Made by a program: the position numbers and the translations under genes
The notes under the pieces: generated by a model
Databases searched by the model: none
Told to the model about the DNA's origin: nothing
Seen by the model: the letters and a program-made list of their open reading frames with translations, nothing else
Part shown: positions 23,776 to 32,255 of the stretch, one piece after another
Position numbering within the stretch: position 1 is the first letter of the stretch
Layout of the letters: every line of letters starts with the position of its first letter
Origin: an uncultured Lachnospiraceae bacterium
Lineage (GTDB): Bacteria > Bacillota > Clostridia > Lachnospirales > Lachnospiraceae
Direction of reading: 5' to 3'
Length of the DNA: 64,000 nucleotides
NCBI GenBank assembly: GCA_910586205.1
Contig: CAJUGD010000007.1
Coordinates: 74,738 to 138,737 of the forward strand

Positions 23776-26019
23776 TTATACCCCGATCAAGTCCGCCGCA
23801 TGATCCAAAGCCTTGATCTCCTTCTCCTCCGGCACCTCCACAGAAGCTCCCTCCGGCAAAGCCGTATAGATCACCATACATGCCTCTGAGACTGCATTCG
23901 CTTTCACATACTCCAGATCAAACTGCATCAGCTTTTGGCCGCGCTTCACATGATCTCCGTCCTTTACAAGAGGCTCAAAGCCCTTGCCCTCCAGTTTCAC
24001 TGTATCAACGCCGATATGCAGCATGAACTCTGTGCCGTCTGCTGTCTTTAAGCCCACTGCATGGCCGGTTGGGAATACAAATGCCACATCCAGATCACAA
24101 GGCGCAAGCACCTCACCGTTTGTCGGCATTACCATAAACCCGTCCCCAATCATTTTCTGGGCAAAAGTCACATCCGGTGCATGTTCAATGGACTCTACCT
24201 TTCCGTTAAAGGGGCTGTAAAGAGGGACACGCTTACCAGAATCTGCCTTTTTCCCGCTGCTGCCCTTATCCCTGCCTGCCTCTGCTGCGTTAGCAGAAGT
24301 ATCCGGATTTTCTGCTTCCTTGTTCTCCTCCTCATGGTACTCTACATCCGGTGCAGTTGCCATATAGGATACTAAGTCTGCCTTGATGTTGGGAACTGTC
24401 GGTCCATAGATTACCTGAATCCCCTGTCCTTTTTTGATCACGCCTGCTGCCCCGGTCTTTTTTAAGATCCCTTCGCTGACCAGTTCCGGCTTGCTGACCG
24501 TACATCTGAGACGAGTAATGCAGCAGTCCACATCTACCACATTCTTCTTGCCGCCAAGGCCGTTTAAGATCATCTGGGAACGCTCATCCACTGCTCCCTG
24601 ACCTTCAGCGCCGCCCTGCTTCTTTGCGTTCACATCACTTCTCCGGTACAGCTTTACCTCCTCGCTGTCATCCCGTCCCGGAGTCTTTAAGTCAAACTTT
24701 AAGATCAGGAACCTAAACAAGAAGAAGTATACAGCAAAATATGCCACTCCCACCACAGGAATCCAATACCAGCTCGTCTTGGCTGCCCCCGGCAGAATGC
24801 CAAACATCACCAGGTCAATAATACCGCCGGAAAAGGTCATGCCTACGCCTACATTTAAAATGTGCATCAGCATATAGGCTGCTCCTGCCAGCACACTGTG
24901 AACCCCATACAAAAACGGAGCCACAAAGATAAAGGTAAACTCCAAAGGCTCTGTAATTCCCGTCAGCATAGCTGTGAGAGCTGCTGATGCCAAAAGACTT
25001 CCGGCTGCCTGCTTTTTCTCAGGCTTTGACACCTGATACATGGCAAGAGCTGCCCCTGGCAGTCCAAAAATCATAAACGGGAACTTTCCTGTCATAAACC
25101 GGGTTCCCGGATTCACGCTGAAATGAGCGATCTCTCCCATATGTCCCAACTGAGCAAAGAAAATATTCTGTGCCCCATAGACCATCTGTCCTGCCACCTC
25201 AAGCTGGCCTCCCACAGCAGTCTGCCAGAAAGGCATATAGAACACATGATGAAGTCCAAAAGGAATCAGGGCCCTCTCAATTATTCCATAAATCCAGGTT
25301 CCCACATAGCCGGAACTGTTGACTAATGCTCCTAAGCCATAGATTCCATTCTGAATCACCGGCCAGATAAAATACATCAAAATCCCCACAAAAATATACG
25401 CCACACTGCAGACAATGGGCACAAAGCGGGTTCCGCCAAAGAAAGAAAGTACCTGCGGAAGCTGGATTTTATAATACTTATTGTGTAATGCTGCCACACC
25501 CAGTCCAACAATCACACCGCCGAATACTCCCATCTGCAAAGAAGATATTCCCAAAACCTTGGTCACAGAGCCATCCAGCATTCCCACTGTCTGCTCCACA
25601 GAACCGACCACACCTGCTAAGGCATTTCCTGCAGCATCCATCATCTCAGGAGCTGTCACCAGTTTACCGGAAAGCACCAACAGAGCGTGAATCGCCGTAT
25701 GCATGATAAAAAATGCAATCACGCTGGCAAGAGCCGCCACTTCCTTTTCCTGTTTTGCCATGCCTACTGCCACACCAATGGCAAACAGCAAAGGAAGATT
25801 CTCAAACACCACATTACCGCAGCTGTTCAGAATGTTGAGAAAACCATTTAACAATGTTCCGGGTCCTAAAATCGCTTCCAGATGGTAAGCGCTGATCATG
25901 GTTGCGTTGGTAAAGGAACCGCCGATTCCCAGCAGAAGGCCTGCCACGGGAAGGATTGCAATCGGAAGCATAAAGGAACGTCCGACCCGCTGTAATACGC
26001 CAAAAATCTTGTCTTTCAT
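23776..26019 (-). CDS. PTS glucose-family transporter, fused IICBA
   Basis: 747 residues from the ATG at 26019 (MKDKIFGVLQRVGRSFMLPI); the longer frame runs through the leader terminator. The IIC part (1 to about 415) has some ten membrane spans, including FGLPGAALAMYQ and GITEPLEFTFIFVAP. The IIB part holds the phospho-cysteine region VDVDCCITRLRCTV (about residue 500). The IIA part, after a charged linker, has LYSPFNGKV, TFAQKMIGDGFMVMP and the active histidine in MLHIGVDTV. It imports and phosphorylates glucose, N-acetylglucosamine or a related hexose; the exact sugar is not fixed by sequence. Controlled by the RAT/terminator in its leader. Confidence 0.93.
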   Translation of the reverse strand: MKDKIFGVLQRVGRSFMLPIAILPVAGLLLGIGGSFTNATMISAYHLEAILGPGTLLNGFLNILNSCGNVVFENLPLLFAIGVAVGMAKQEKEVAALASVIAFFIMHTAIHALLVLSGKLVTAPEMMDAAGNALAGVVGSVEQTVGMLDGSVTKVLGISSLQMGVFGGVIVGLGVAALHNKYYKIQLPQVLSFFGGTRFVPIVCSVAYIFVGILMYFIWPVIQNGIYGLGALVNSSGYVGTWIYGIIERALIPFGLHHVFYMPFWQTAVGGQLEVAGQMVYGAQNIFFAQLGHMGEIAHFSVNPGTRFMTGKFPFMIFGLPGAALAMYQVSKPEKKQAAGSLLASAALTAMLTGITEPLEFTFIFVAPFLYGVHSVLAGAAYMLMHILNVGVGMTFSGGIIDLVMFGILPGAAKTSWYWIPVVGVAYFAVYFFLFRFLILKFDLKTPGRDDSEEVKLYRRSDVNAKKQGGAEGQGAVDERSQMILNGLGGKKNVVDVDCCITRLRCTVSKPELVSEGILKKTGAAGVIKKGQGIQVIYGPTVPNIKADLVSYMATAPDVEYHEEENKEAENPDTSANAAEAGRDKGSSGKKADSGKRVPLYSPFNGKVESIEHAPDVTFAQKMIGDGFMVMPTNGEVLAPCDLDVAFVFPTGHAVGLKTADGTEFMLHIGVDTVKLEGKGFEPLVKDGDHVKRGQKLMQFDLEYVKANAVSEACMVIYTALPEGASVEVPEEKEIKALDHAADLIGV

Positions 26020-26074
26020 TTCTTTTCCCTGCTTTCTTTTCAGTTTGTGCGGGCAACCACTGCCCTTATACGGC

Positions 26075-26134
26075 AAAAAGGCATAAACTCCCCCCTTTCC
26101 AACACTATCTGTCCGTATATGGGTAGTTTATGCC
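26075..26134 (-). terminator. Leader terminator of ptsG, overlapped by the RAT
   Basis: GGCATAAACT (26125-26134) pairs with AGTTTATGCC (26080-26089), then TTTTT on the minus strand. Its 5' arm overlaps the 3' half of the RAT. Confidence 0.85.
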
Positions 26135-26163
26135 TGATAGTACTTTCTTATCAGTAACACACT
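26125..26163 (-). promoter_or_regulatory. Ribonucleic antiterminator (RAT) for the LicT-type protein
   Basis: Minus strand GTGTGTTACTGATAAG then AAAGTACTATCAGGCATAAAC. The TGTTACTG...CAGGCA-AAAC pattern is the BglG/LicT RAT consensus. It and the terminator exclude each other. Confidence 0.85.
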
Positions 26164-26169
26164 AAATTG

Positions 26170-26198
26170 AGTATAGAAGAAAATGAAGATTTTGTCAA
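26170..26198 (-). promoter_or_regulatory. ptsG-licT operon promoter
   Basis: Minus strand: TTGACA (26193-26198), 17-bp spacer, TATACT (26170-26175), followed directly by the RAT. Confidence 0.85.
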
Positions 26199-26226
26199 TG
26201 ACAAAAAATTCTCTATTATCCTCTGT

Positions 26227-28071
26227 TTATCCTTCTGCTCTGCCTTCTCCGAACACCTGTATTGCCGCTTCTTCTTCAAACTGTCTGGAATACAAGTCAT
26301 AATAATATCCTCCTTGGCTGAGAAGCTCCTCATGACTTCCCTGCTCGATGATTCTGCCGTTCTTTACCACCAGAATCAAATCCGCCTGCCGGATTGTGGA
26401 CAGCCGGTGGGCAATCACAAAAGACGTATGCCCTTTCAGCACATGGCCGATTGCCTTTTGAATCAGCTGCTCTGTCTCCGTGTCAATGGAAGACGTGGCC
26501 TCATCCAGCACAAAAATCGCCGGATTTGCCAGAATAGCCCTTGCAAATGAGATCAACTGCTTTTCCCCCACCGACAGCCTGCCTCCGCTCTCTCCCACAT
26601 TGCTCTCATAGCCATGCTCTAACCGGGCTGCCACTGCATCTGCCAAAACCTGCCTGGCCGCCTCCTCCACTTCCTGATCCGAGGCATCCAGACGGCCATA
26701 CCGGATATTTTCCCGCACAGTTCCGGAGAACAGATGGGGGCTTTGCAGCACATAGCCGATCTGGCTGTGAAGCCATAGCTGGGATCGTTCCCGATAATCC
26801 ACCCCGTCAATCAGAATCCTTCCCTCTGTGGGCTCAAAAAACCGCCCCATCAGGTTCACCAAGGTAGACTTGCCTGCTCCTGTCTCACCCACAATCGCCA
26901 CATTCATACCTGCAGGTACATGAAGATTAAAATGCTCCAGCACATATTCCTTGCCGTCCGGATACCGGAACGACACATCCTCAAACACCACGTCTCCCTG
27001 GATCCGTTCCCAGTTCTCCTTCTTTGGCGAAAAAGCGTCACCATATTTTTCCGCCGCTTCCTCGCTGTCCTGCACATTAGGCTTTTGTTCCAGCAGATCC
27101 ATGACCCGCTCAATATTAGCCTGACAGGAAATCATTTCCGAAAGCAGCTTAGCAAGCTGCTGAATCGGCTCAAAAATAATCACAGCATAGGAAATAAACA
27201 CCGACAGGGTTCCCAACTGCATGATCTCTTTCTGCACCATCCCGCCGCCACGAACCAGCACAATCGCAGATGCAACAGAGCTGAAAAGAAGAATCACCGG
27301 AATATAGACCGCATTCAGCCTGGCCGAACGGCTGGCTGCCCTGTGCATCTGAGATGTTGTCTCAAAAAACGCCTGGTCATTGTCCGGTTCAATCCCCATG
27401 CTTTTTGATGTCCTGACGCCTGTGATCCCCTCATTGTAGGCGCTGGTAATCTGAGAATTGAGCTTGCGCACCTTACGGTTCCAGTGAAGGATCCGATTCT
27501 GAAAATACACGGTCAGCAAGGCAATACACGGGACAATCATTAAAATAATAAGGGCCAGCCCTGCATCCAAAAGAAACATGATCACAAACACACTGGCCAC
27601 ATAAAGAAGCGCCCAGAACATATCCACCAATCCCCAGGCAATCATGGAGGCTATCCGCAGTGTATCGCTCATCACCCTGGCATGAATATATCCCACCGGC
27701 GTAGTGTTGTAATAGGAAAAGGACAGGGTCTGCAAATGCTGAAACTGCGCCCACTTTAAGTCCCGTCCCACATTCATCTCAATGGTGGTGGCCGCATGTA
27801 CGGAAAAATACACACTGGCTGTCTGCGCTCCGATCATCAGCACATATACCAGTCCAAAAGGCCAAAGCCCGTCTAAGGTATCCTGTGTGATAAAATGGTC
27901 AATGGCATAGCTCTGGAACAAAGGCGTCAGCACATCCACTGCTGCCAGAAAAATATTCAGTCCCATGGTAATCAGAAAATATCGTCTGTAAGGCTTAAAA
28001 AAGGGCAGCAGTTTTGCCCAAACCTGAAAGCTGAAGGGTTTGTTATATTCCTGTTCCTCATATGCTGCCAT
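26227..28071 (-). CDS. ABC exporter half-transporter, catalytic-site subunit of a heterodimer
   Basis: 614 residues: six membrane helices (about 30-310) and one nucleotide-binding domain. Walker A GETGAGKS (395-402), Q-loop in IGYVLQSPHLFSG, signature degenerate as LSVGEKQ, Walker B VLDEATSSIDT with the catalytic Glu present, H-loop IAHRLSTI. The pattern of odd signature plus intact Walker B is that of the TM288/BmrD-type subunit. The partner is encoded 27 bp upstream. Substrates of such exporters are lipids, peptides or drugs. The start is behind AGGAGGTGC. Confidence 0.9.
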   Translation of the reverse strand: MAAYEEQEYNKPFSFQVWAKLLPFFKPYRRYFLITMGLNIFLAAVDVLTPLFQSYAIDHFITQDTLDGLWPFGLVYVLMIGAQTASVYFSVHAATTIEMNVGRDLKWAQFQHLQTLSFSYYNTTPVGYIHARVMSDTLRIASMIAWGLVDMFWALLYVASVFVIMFLLDAGLALIILMIVPCIALLTVYFQNRILHWNRKVRKLNSQITSAYNEGITGVRTSKSMGIEPDNDQAFFETTSQMHRAASRSARLNAVYIPVILLFSSVASAIVLVRGGGMVQKEIMQLGTLSVFISYAVIIFEPIQQLAKLLSEMISCQANIERVMDLLEQKPNVQDSEEAAEKYGDAFSPKKENWERIQGDVVFEDVSFRYPDGKEYVLEHFNLHVPAGMNVAIVGETGAGKSTLVNLMGRFFEPTEGRILIDGVDYRERSQLWLHSQIGYVLQSPHLFSGTVRENIRYGRLDASDQEVEEAARQVLADAVAARLEHGYESNVGESGGRLSVGEKQLISFARAILANPAIFVLDEATSSIDTETEQLIQKAIGHVLKGHTSFVIAHRLSTIRQADLILVVKNGRIIEQGSHEELLSQGGYYYDLYSRQFEEEAAIQVFGEGRAEG

Positions 28072-28098
28072 TGTGCACCTCCTCTGCTGTTTTGGAAA

Positions 28099-29949
28099 TC
28101 ATGGATCCGCAAAAGCCAGGATGTCTTTCCTGTCATCTGCTCCCATCTGAATTTCATAAATCCTCTGATAAATCCCCTGATTCTGAATCAGCTCCTCATG
28201 GGTTCCCATTTCTTCCACACGGCCATGATTTAATACCAAGATCTTATCTGCTCCCATTAAGGTTGTAATCCGATGGGAAATCAGAATCACCGTGGCTTTC
28301 TGCATCCGATCCTTTAATGCCATCCGTATTTTAAAATCCGTCTCCCCATCCACCGCCGAAAGAGAATCATCAAACACCATCACCGGCGCCTTTTTAAGCA
28401 GCATCCTGGCTATGGCCACCCGCTGACGCTGGCCGCCGGATAAGGTAACGCCCCTCTCCCCTACCAGAGTGTCATAACCATCTGCAAAATCCATAATCGC
28501 CTCATCCACACAGGCAGTCTGTGCTGCCTTCCGGATATCTTCCAGGGACGCACCTGAAGCTGAGGCAGCAATGTTCTCACGGATGGATTTAGAATACAGA
28601 AATGGTTCCTGAAGCACCATTCCCACATTCCGGCGGATCCATTCCAAAGGCAGACTGCGAATATCGATTCCCCCGATGGTAATGCTTCCCTCATAGTCTG
28701 TTGGAAAGCATTCCGCGCTGCTGTCTTTCCCATAGGCTATGTTGTCAGAACCTGAACATTCTGTGTTTTTCTCTGTATCCAACTCATATAAACGTGTCAA
28801 GAGCTGTACAATCGTAGACTTCCCGCTTCCGGTGCCTCCCAAAATACCAAAAACCTGGCCCTGAGGAATGGAAAAGGACACATCTTCCAACACCTTTTTC
28901 CCCTGCTCATAAGCAAAGGACACATGCGAAAAGGCAATATCCATGCTCATTGGAAGCTGCCTTTTCTCTCCTTTCTTCTGATACGGCTCCTCTTTTCCTT
29001 GAATAATATATCCCACACGTTCAAAGGACACTCCTGCCTTACTCATATCAGAAAGGATTCTTCCCAGCCCCCGGACCGGCCAAACCAGCACCGTATTATA
29101 AGAAGCAAAAGCCACAAATTCCCCCACAGACATATTTCCGTGGACTGCCTCTGCCGCCCCCATAACAATCACTGCCACCACCTGCAAACCTGTTATCAGA
29201 TCCCCTACTCCCCAATAAAGCCCGGATAAGGATCCTAAACGAATCCACATTTTGGCAAAAGCCTCATTTTTCTCCTGAAACCGGTCCATCTCAAACCGTT
29301 CCCGCCCAAAAGCCCTCACCACCCTTACACCGGTAGCATTCTCCTGTACAACAGTGGACAATTCTCCTTCTGCCTCATCTGCCTTTATAAAACGTTTGGC
29401 AATGAGATGATAAAAAAATGCTGAGTACCCTGCCACAACCGGCATAAACAACAGCACCATTACTGCCAGCCTTCTGTTCATTGACAGCATCATGGCAAAA
29501 GAGATTCCTACCAGAAATATGGTCCGAAACACCTCCAAAAGCTGCGTAACCACAAAGCTGCGGATCACCTCCACATCAGAAGTGCACCGCTGGATAATAT
29601 CCCCAGTCTGATTCTTGTCGTGCCAGCTCATGGGAAGCCTCTGCACATGGGCAAACAAAGAATCCCTCATATTCTTGGCAAAATTCTCCCCTGCCCGGGC
29701 TGTACATGTCCGGCTCACAAACATGGATAATCCTGACAAAGCAGCTATGCCTACAATAGCCAGAGACAAAATCCAAAGATGATCCCGCAGATATTCATGC
29801 CCTCCTCCCAGCACCTGATCAATGCTGAAACGGAAAATCTGCGGCGTAACTGCGTTCAGGCCGGTGGTTATGAGGGAAGCAAAAATTGCACATAAAAAAT
29901 ATCTTTTTGAACCATGGAAAAATTTTAAAATTAATTGGATATTATTCAC
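28099..29949 (-). CDS. ABC exporter half-transporter, degenerate-site subunit of a heterodimer
   Basis: 616 residues, starting at GTG (29949) behind AGGAG. Six membrane helices, then a nucleotide-binding domain with Walker A GGTGSGKS (371-378), canonical LSGGQRQR (503-510) and Walker B VMVFDDSLSAVD, where Asp replaces the catalytic Glu. With the neighbour's LSVGEKQ this gives one working and one degenerate ATP site, as in TM287/288 and BmrCD. Odd: about 25 extra residues (394-418) stand between Walker A and the next strand. They contain NIAYGKDSSAE, which looks like the motif normally found after the Q-loop. First gene of the pair. Confidence 0.9.
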   Translation of the reverse strand: MNNIQLILKFFHGSKRYFLCAIFASLITTGLNAVTPQIFRFSIDQVLGGGHEYLRDHLWILSLAIVGIAALSGLSMFVSRTCTARAGENFAKNMRDSLFAHVQRLPMSWHDKNQTGDIIQRCTSDVEVIRSFVVTQLLEVFRTIFLVGISFAMMLSMNRRLAVMVLLFMPVVAGYSAFFYHLIAKRFIKADEAEGELSTVVQENATGVRVVRAFGRERFEMDRFQEKNEAFAKMWIRLGSLSGLYWGVGDLITGLQVVAVIVMGAAEAVHGNMSVGEFVAFASYNTVLVWPVRGLGRILSDMSKAGVSFERVGYIIQGKEEPYQKKGEKRQLPMSMDIAFSHVSFAYEQGKKVLEDVSFSIPQGQVFGILGGTGSGKSTIVQLLTRLYELDTEKNTECSGSDNIAYGKDSSAECFPTDYEGSITIGGIDIRSLPLEWIRRNVGMVLQEPFLYSKSIRENIAASASGASLEDIRKAAQTACVDEAIMDFADGYDTLVGERGVTLSGGQRQRVAIARMLLKKAPVMVFDDSLSAVDGETDFKIRMALKDRMQKATVILISHRITTLMGADKILVLNHGRVEEMGTHEELIQNQGIYQRIYEIQMGADDRKDILAFADP

Positions 29950-30095
29950 AAATTTTTTTCTCCTGATTATTCAGTATATTCTGCAGCAAAGCTTTTTGGA
30001 ACCTTTTTCTTCTCTTTTATGTTCATTCCTTCTTTAATTTTCCCATGTTTTCTCCTCGCTTCATTTCCTTTCATTCTTCTCTCAAGGCAGAAATA

Positions 30096-30123
30096 AGGGA
30101 ATCCTTATAATAAAAGATTCCCT
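30096..30123 (-). terminator. Hairpin downstream of the complete Rpn gene
   Basis: AGGGAATC paired with GATTCCCT around an AT-rich loop, then TATTTC on the minus strand; about 95 bp after the stop. The 270 bp between 29950 and 30218 otherwise hold nothing I recognise. Confidence 0.5.
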
Positions 30124-30218
30124 CTAAAAACTATAATGCGGAAAGGTATATACCCACCCAATCCATGGTGTTAATTCTGTTGGTGAATATCATCCTTATC
30201 AGCAAATGTAATCTCCAT

Positions 30219-30443
30219 TTACAAGATATGATACTCCCTATATAATTCCTGACGATATACTTTATCCGCTCCAATCCGTCTAATGGCATCATACCGTTTC
30301 TCCTGCAGCAGCTTCTGGGTCAGCAGTGCATATCTGTTTTCCCCCTGCTCAATCCCCTGCTCAATCCCCTGCTCAATCCCTTGCTCAAGTCCTTCTATTC
30401 TTCCCTTCTCAATATTCTCCTGGTCACGCATCAGCAACGTCAT
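30219..30443 (-). CDS. Possible intragenic small protein (RpnS-like) inside the Rpn gene
   Basis: ATG at 30443, in frame with the Rpn gene, 9 nt behind GGAGG (30453-30457; codons read TGG AGG CGG). It would make a 74-residue C-terminal protein starting MTLLMRDQENIEKGRIEGLE, made of the repeat and the tail. In E. coli such internal products (RpnS) block the nuclease. The same arrangement is seen in the Rpn gene at 1-988. Translation from here is unproven. Confidence 0.45.
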   Translation of the reverse strand: MTLLMRDQENIEKGRIEGLEQGIEQGIEQGIEQGENRYALLTQKLLQEKRYDAIRRIGADKVYRQELYREYHIL

Positions 30444-31064
30444 ATATTCCCGCCTCCATTCTCGGTTTTTCTTGGCTCTGTTCACTTCCTCGTCCAGCTT
30501 CCTTACCAGGGCGCTGTCACTTTGCCTTCCTCCCACATAATCTAAAAATGCCTTCAGGCCGCTGTCTATGTCCTCTTTCGTCCCTTCCGTATTGAGAAAC
30601 ATTTTAATGGCTTCATCCCCCAGCACAATCACATGGTTCTCCCGGCACCGATTCTCAAAAGTGTAGCGGTGCCTCCCTTCCCCAAATAAATCAAAGGTAC
30701 AGATAAAGATCACATAGCTTTTCTTTAAGTTCCAGTAGGGTTCCCCCTTATCCAACTCCTGCAAATCGATCATGCTCCCATAATAACGGCTTCTCTTGGG
30801 GAATTCCTTCGTATCAATCGACTGCATCTCCACGTTGTAGACAGCCCCCTCGTCATCCTTCACATAGAGGTCAAGCCTCACGCTCCTGGCATCCTTGTCC
30901 TCATCTATGGTCTTTTGCCGTTCCGGGTATTCGATCTTTTGGATAGCAATCCCCAGGATGGTCTCCAAAGTCTCCTTGCATAATTCCGGGTTGCCCATGA
31001 CCTTCCCAAACAGGAAATCATTGGAAAGCCCCAGTTCCTCCCACTCTGTTTTTTTATTTCCCAT
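30219..31064 (-). CDS. Rpn-family recombination-promoting nuclease / putative transposase
   Basis: 281 residues, start behind GGGAGAA. The opening LGLSNDFLFGKVMGNPELCK and the core (R)LDLYVKDDEGAVYNVEMQ carry the family's conserved D and ExQ active-site pattern of the PD-(D/E)XK nucleases; IDTKEFPKRSRYYGSMID and SYVIFICTFDLFG are also typical. The C-terminal part has GIEQ repeated four times (EQGIEQGIEQGIEQGEN), coded by a 12-bp tandem repeat at about 30346-30393, then LLQEKRYDAIRRIGADKVY. E. coli homologues cut DNA in a RecA-independent way and take part in phage defence. A strong internal start at 30443 is listed separately. Confidence 0.9.
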   Translation of the reverse strand: MGNKKTEWEELGLSNDFLFGKVMGNPELCKETLETILGIAIQKIEYPERQKTIDEDKDARSVRLDLYVKDDEGAVYNVEMQSIDTKEFPKRSRYYGSMIDLQELDKGEPYWNLKKSYVIFICTFDLFGEGRHRYTFENRCRENHVIVLGDEAIKMFLNTEGTKEDIDSGLKAFLDYVGGRQSDSALVRKLDEEVNRAKKNREWRREYMTLLMRDQENIEKGRIEGLEQGIEQGIEQGIEQGENRYALLTQKLLQEKRYDAIRRIGADKVYRQELYREYHIL

Positions 31065-31307
31065 ATTTTCTCCCTATGTTGTTCCTTTTTTCATTATAGC
31101 ATGATTTTATCTTTTTGCAAATAATCCTATTGTCTCTTGTCTGCTTATTTATCACGATCCTTTACTGCTCACACCTAATGGCTAACCACTCCGCTGAGTT
31201 TTACAATGCCATTGCCGCAGGAATTAGCAGCAGGCAATCCCCGTTGCAGTAAGGCTGCGGTACACGACCAAAAGAAGCCTGGCCAGCCCTTTTAGCCGCC
31301 ACACGGC
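31065..31307. other. Intergenic stretch without a recognisable gene
   Basis: Upstream of the Rpn gene. I see no RNA gene, no coding frame with a plausible start and ribosome-binding site, and no clear repeat. The frame across 31224-31454 on the minus strand runs into the tRNA and is spurious. Confidence 0.5.
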
Positions 31308-31351
31308 AAAAAGCCCCAAAACCTTGTAAAATAAAGGTTCCAGGGGCTTTT
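31308..31351. terminator. Bidirectional hairpin downstream of tRNA-Leu
   Basis: AAAAAGCCCC (31308-31317) paired with GGGGCTTTT (31343-31351), with an inner AACCTT/AAGGTT pairing. Possibly a second terminator. Confidence 0.5.
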
Positions 31352-31370
31352 CTATACCTGCACAAAACGA

Positions 31371-31405
31371 CGCGAATGTTGAACTGCTATAGTTCAACAT
31401 TCGCG
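31371..31405 (-). terminator. Terminator of tRNA-Leu
   Basis: Perfect 14-bp stem CGCGAATGTTGAAC / GTTCAACATTCGCG, 7-nt loop, then TCGTTTTG on the minus strand. Confidence 0.8.
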
Positions 31406-31413
31406 CCGTAGAC

Positions 31414-31497
31414 TGCGGGAGATGGGACTTGAACCCACACGACCATACAGCCACTAGATCCTTAGTCTAGCCTGTCTGCCAATTCCAGCACTCCCGC
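31414..31497 (-). tRNA. tRNA-Leu, anticodon AAG
   Basis: 84 nt. Acceptor GCGGGAG/CTCCCGC, discriminator A, no encoded CCA. Anticodon stem CTAGA/TCTAG around the loop CTAAGGA, giving AAG at positions 34-36. A long variable arm (about 15 nt) and the T arm GTGGGTTCAAGTCCCAT support a class II tRNA-Leu. A34 would probably need editing or wobble to read CUU and CUC. Confidence 0.9.
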
Positions 31498-31507
31498 GAA
31501 CTCAGAT

Positions 31508-31536
31508 AGTATAGCATAATTTTCCGATTATGGCAA
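31508..31536 (-). promoter_or_regulatory. tRNA-Leu promoter
   Basis: Minus strand: TTGCCA (31531-31536), 17-bp spacer, TATACT (31508-31513), 11 bp before the mature 5' end. Confidence 0.75.
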
Positions 31537-31579
31537 CTACTTTTTTCAAATATAACCATAAAATATAAAAATCACATAC

Positions 31580-31618
31580 AAAGTGAAGATACTTTAAAGC
31601 AGACAGCATCTTCACTCT
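31580..31618 (-). terminator. Terminator of infC-rpmI-rplT
   Basis: AGAGTGAAGATGCT pairs with AGTATCTTCACTTT around an 11-nt loop; a T-run (GATTTTTATATTTT) follows about 8 nt later. Confidence 0.6.
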
Positions 31619-31645
31619 GCAGCTCATACCGAAAGCCTGTCTTTC

Positions 31646-32002
31646 TTACGCTACTTTGCTCTTAGCCAGCTCAGCCAGCTTTGCAAATCCTTCTGCGTCG
31701 TTGATCGCCATGTCAGACAGAACCTTCCGGTTCATCTCCACGCCTGCCAGCTTTAAGCCATACATAAACCGGCTGTAAGACAATCCATTGATTCTGGCTG
31801 CTGCATTGATACGGGCAATCCAGAGCTGACGGAACTGCCTCTTTCTCTGCTTCCGGCCTGCATAGGAGCTGGTCAATGCTCTCATTACAGACTGCTTTGC
31901 AACTCTATACTGTTTGGAACGGGCGCCTCTGTAGCCCTTTGCCAGCTTCAGAACTCTATTGTGCTTTTTCTTTGCGTTCAAACCGCCTTTAATTCTTGCC
32001 AT
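31646..32002 (-). CDS. rplT: 50S ribosomal protein L20
   Basis: 118 residues, the standard length. MARIKGGLNAKKKHNRVLKL is the classic N terminus, with the basic extension KGYRGARSKQYRVAKQSVMR that reaches into 23S rRNA. L20 binds domain II of 23S rRNA early in 50S assembly and, in Firmicutes, represses its own operon by promoting a terminator in the infC leader. Third gene of infC-rpmI-rplT, 25 bp after rpmI. Confidence 0.99.
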   Translation of the reverse strand: MARIKGGLNAKKKHNRVLKLAKGYRGARSKQYRVAKQSVMRALTSSYAGRKQRKRQFRQLWIARINAAARINGLSYSRFMYGLKLAGVEMNRKVLSDMAINDAEGFAKLAELAKSKVA

Positions 32003-32027
32003 CGATTCTTCCTCCTTTTCTCACGCC

Positions 32028-32225
32028 TTACAGGTACGGCAAAATCTTCTTCATCACTTTTGCATTCGTAGCGTCCGTAACAATATCTTTGCGAAGATTT
32101 CTTTTCCTCTTGGTGGACTTCTTTGTCAGGATATGAGACTTATATGCTTTACTCCTTACCAGCTTGCCAGTACCGGTTTTCTTAAAACGCTTTGCAGCCG
32201 CTTTACTTGTCTTTAACTTAGGCAT
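32028..32225 (-). CDS. rpmI: 50S ribosomal protein L35
   Basis: 65 residues, the usual size: MPKLKTSKAAAKRFKKTGTG, then KLVRSKAYKSHILTKKSTKR, with the C-terminal MKKILPYL typical of L35. Located between infC and rplT, with AAGGAGG before its start. Confidence 0.99.
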   Translation of the reverse strand: MPKLKTSKAAAKRFKKTGTGKLVRSKAYKSHILTKKSTKRKRNLRKDIVTDATNAKVMKKILPYL

Positions 32226-32255
32226 GATATTTCCTCCTTAATCTTCACTTTCCGT

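Noticed and set aside
26020..26076. Longer N terminus of the PTS protein
   Set aside because: It begins at TTG inside the leader terminator region and adds residues not seen in IIC domains.
30346..30393. 12-bp repeats as a possible separate repeat element
   Set aside because: They are in frame within the Rpn gene and code GIEQ units, so they belong to that protein.
31224..31454. Small minus-strand frame overlapping tRNA-Leu
   Set aside because: It covers the tRNA and its terminator, with no plausible start signal.
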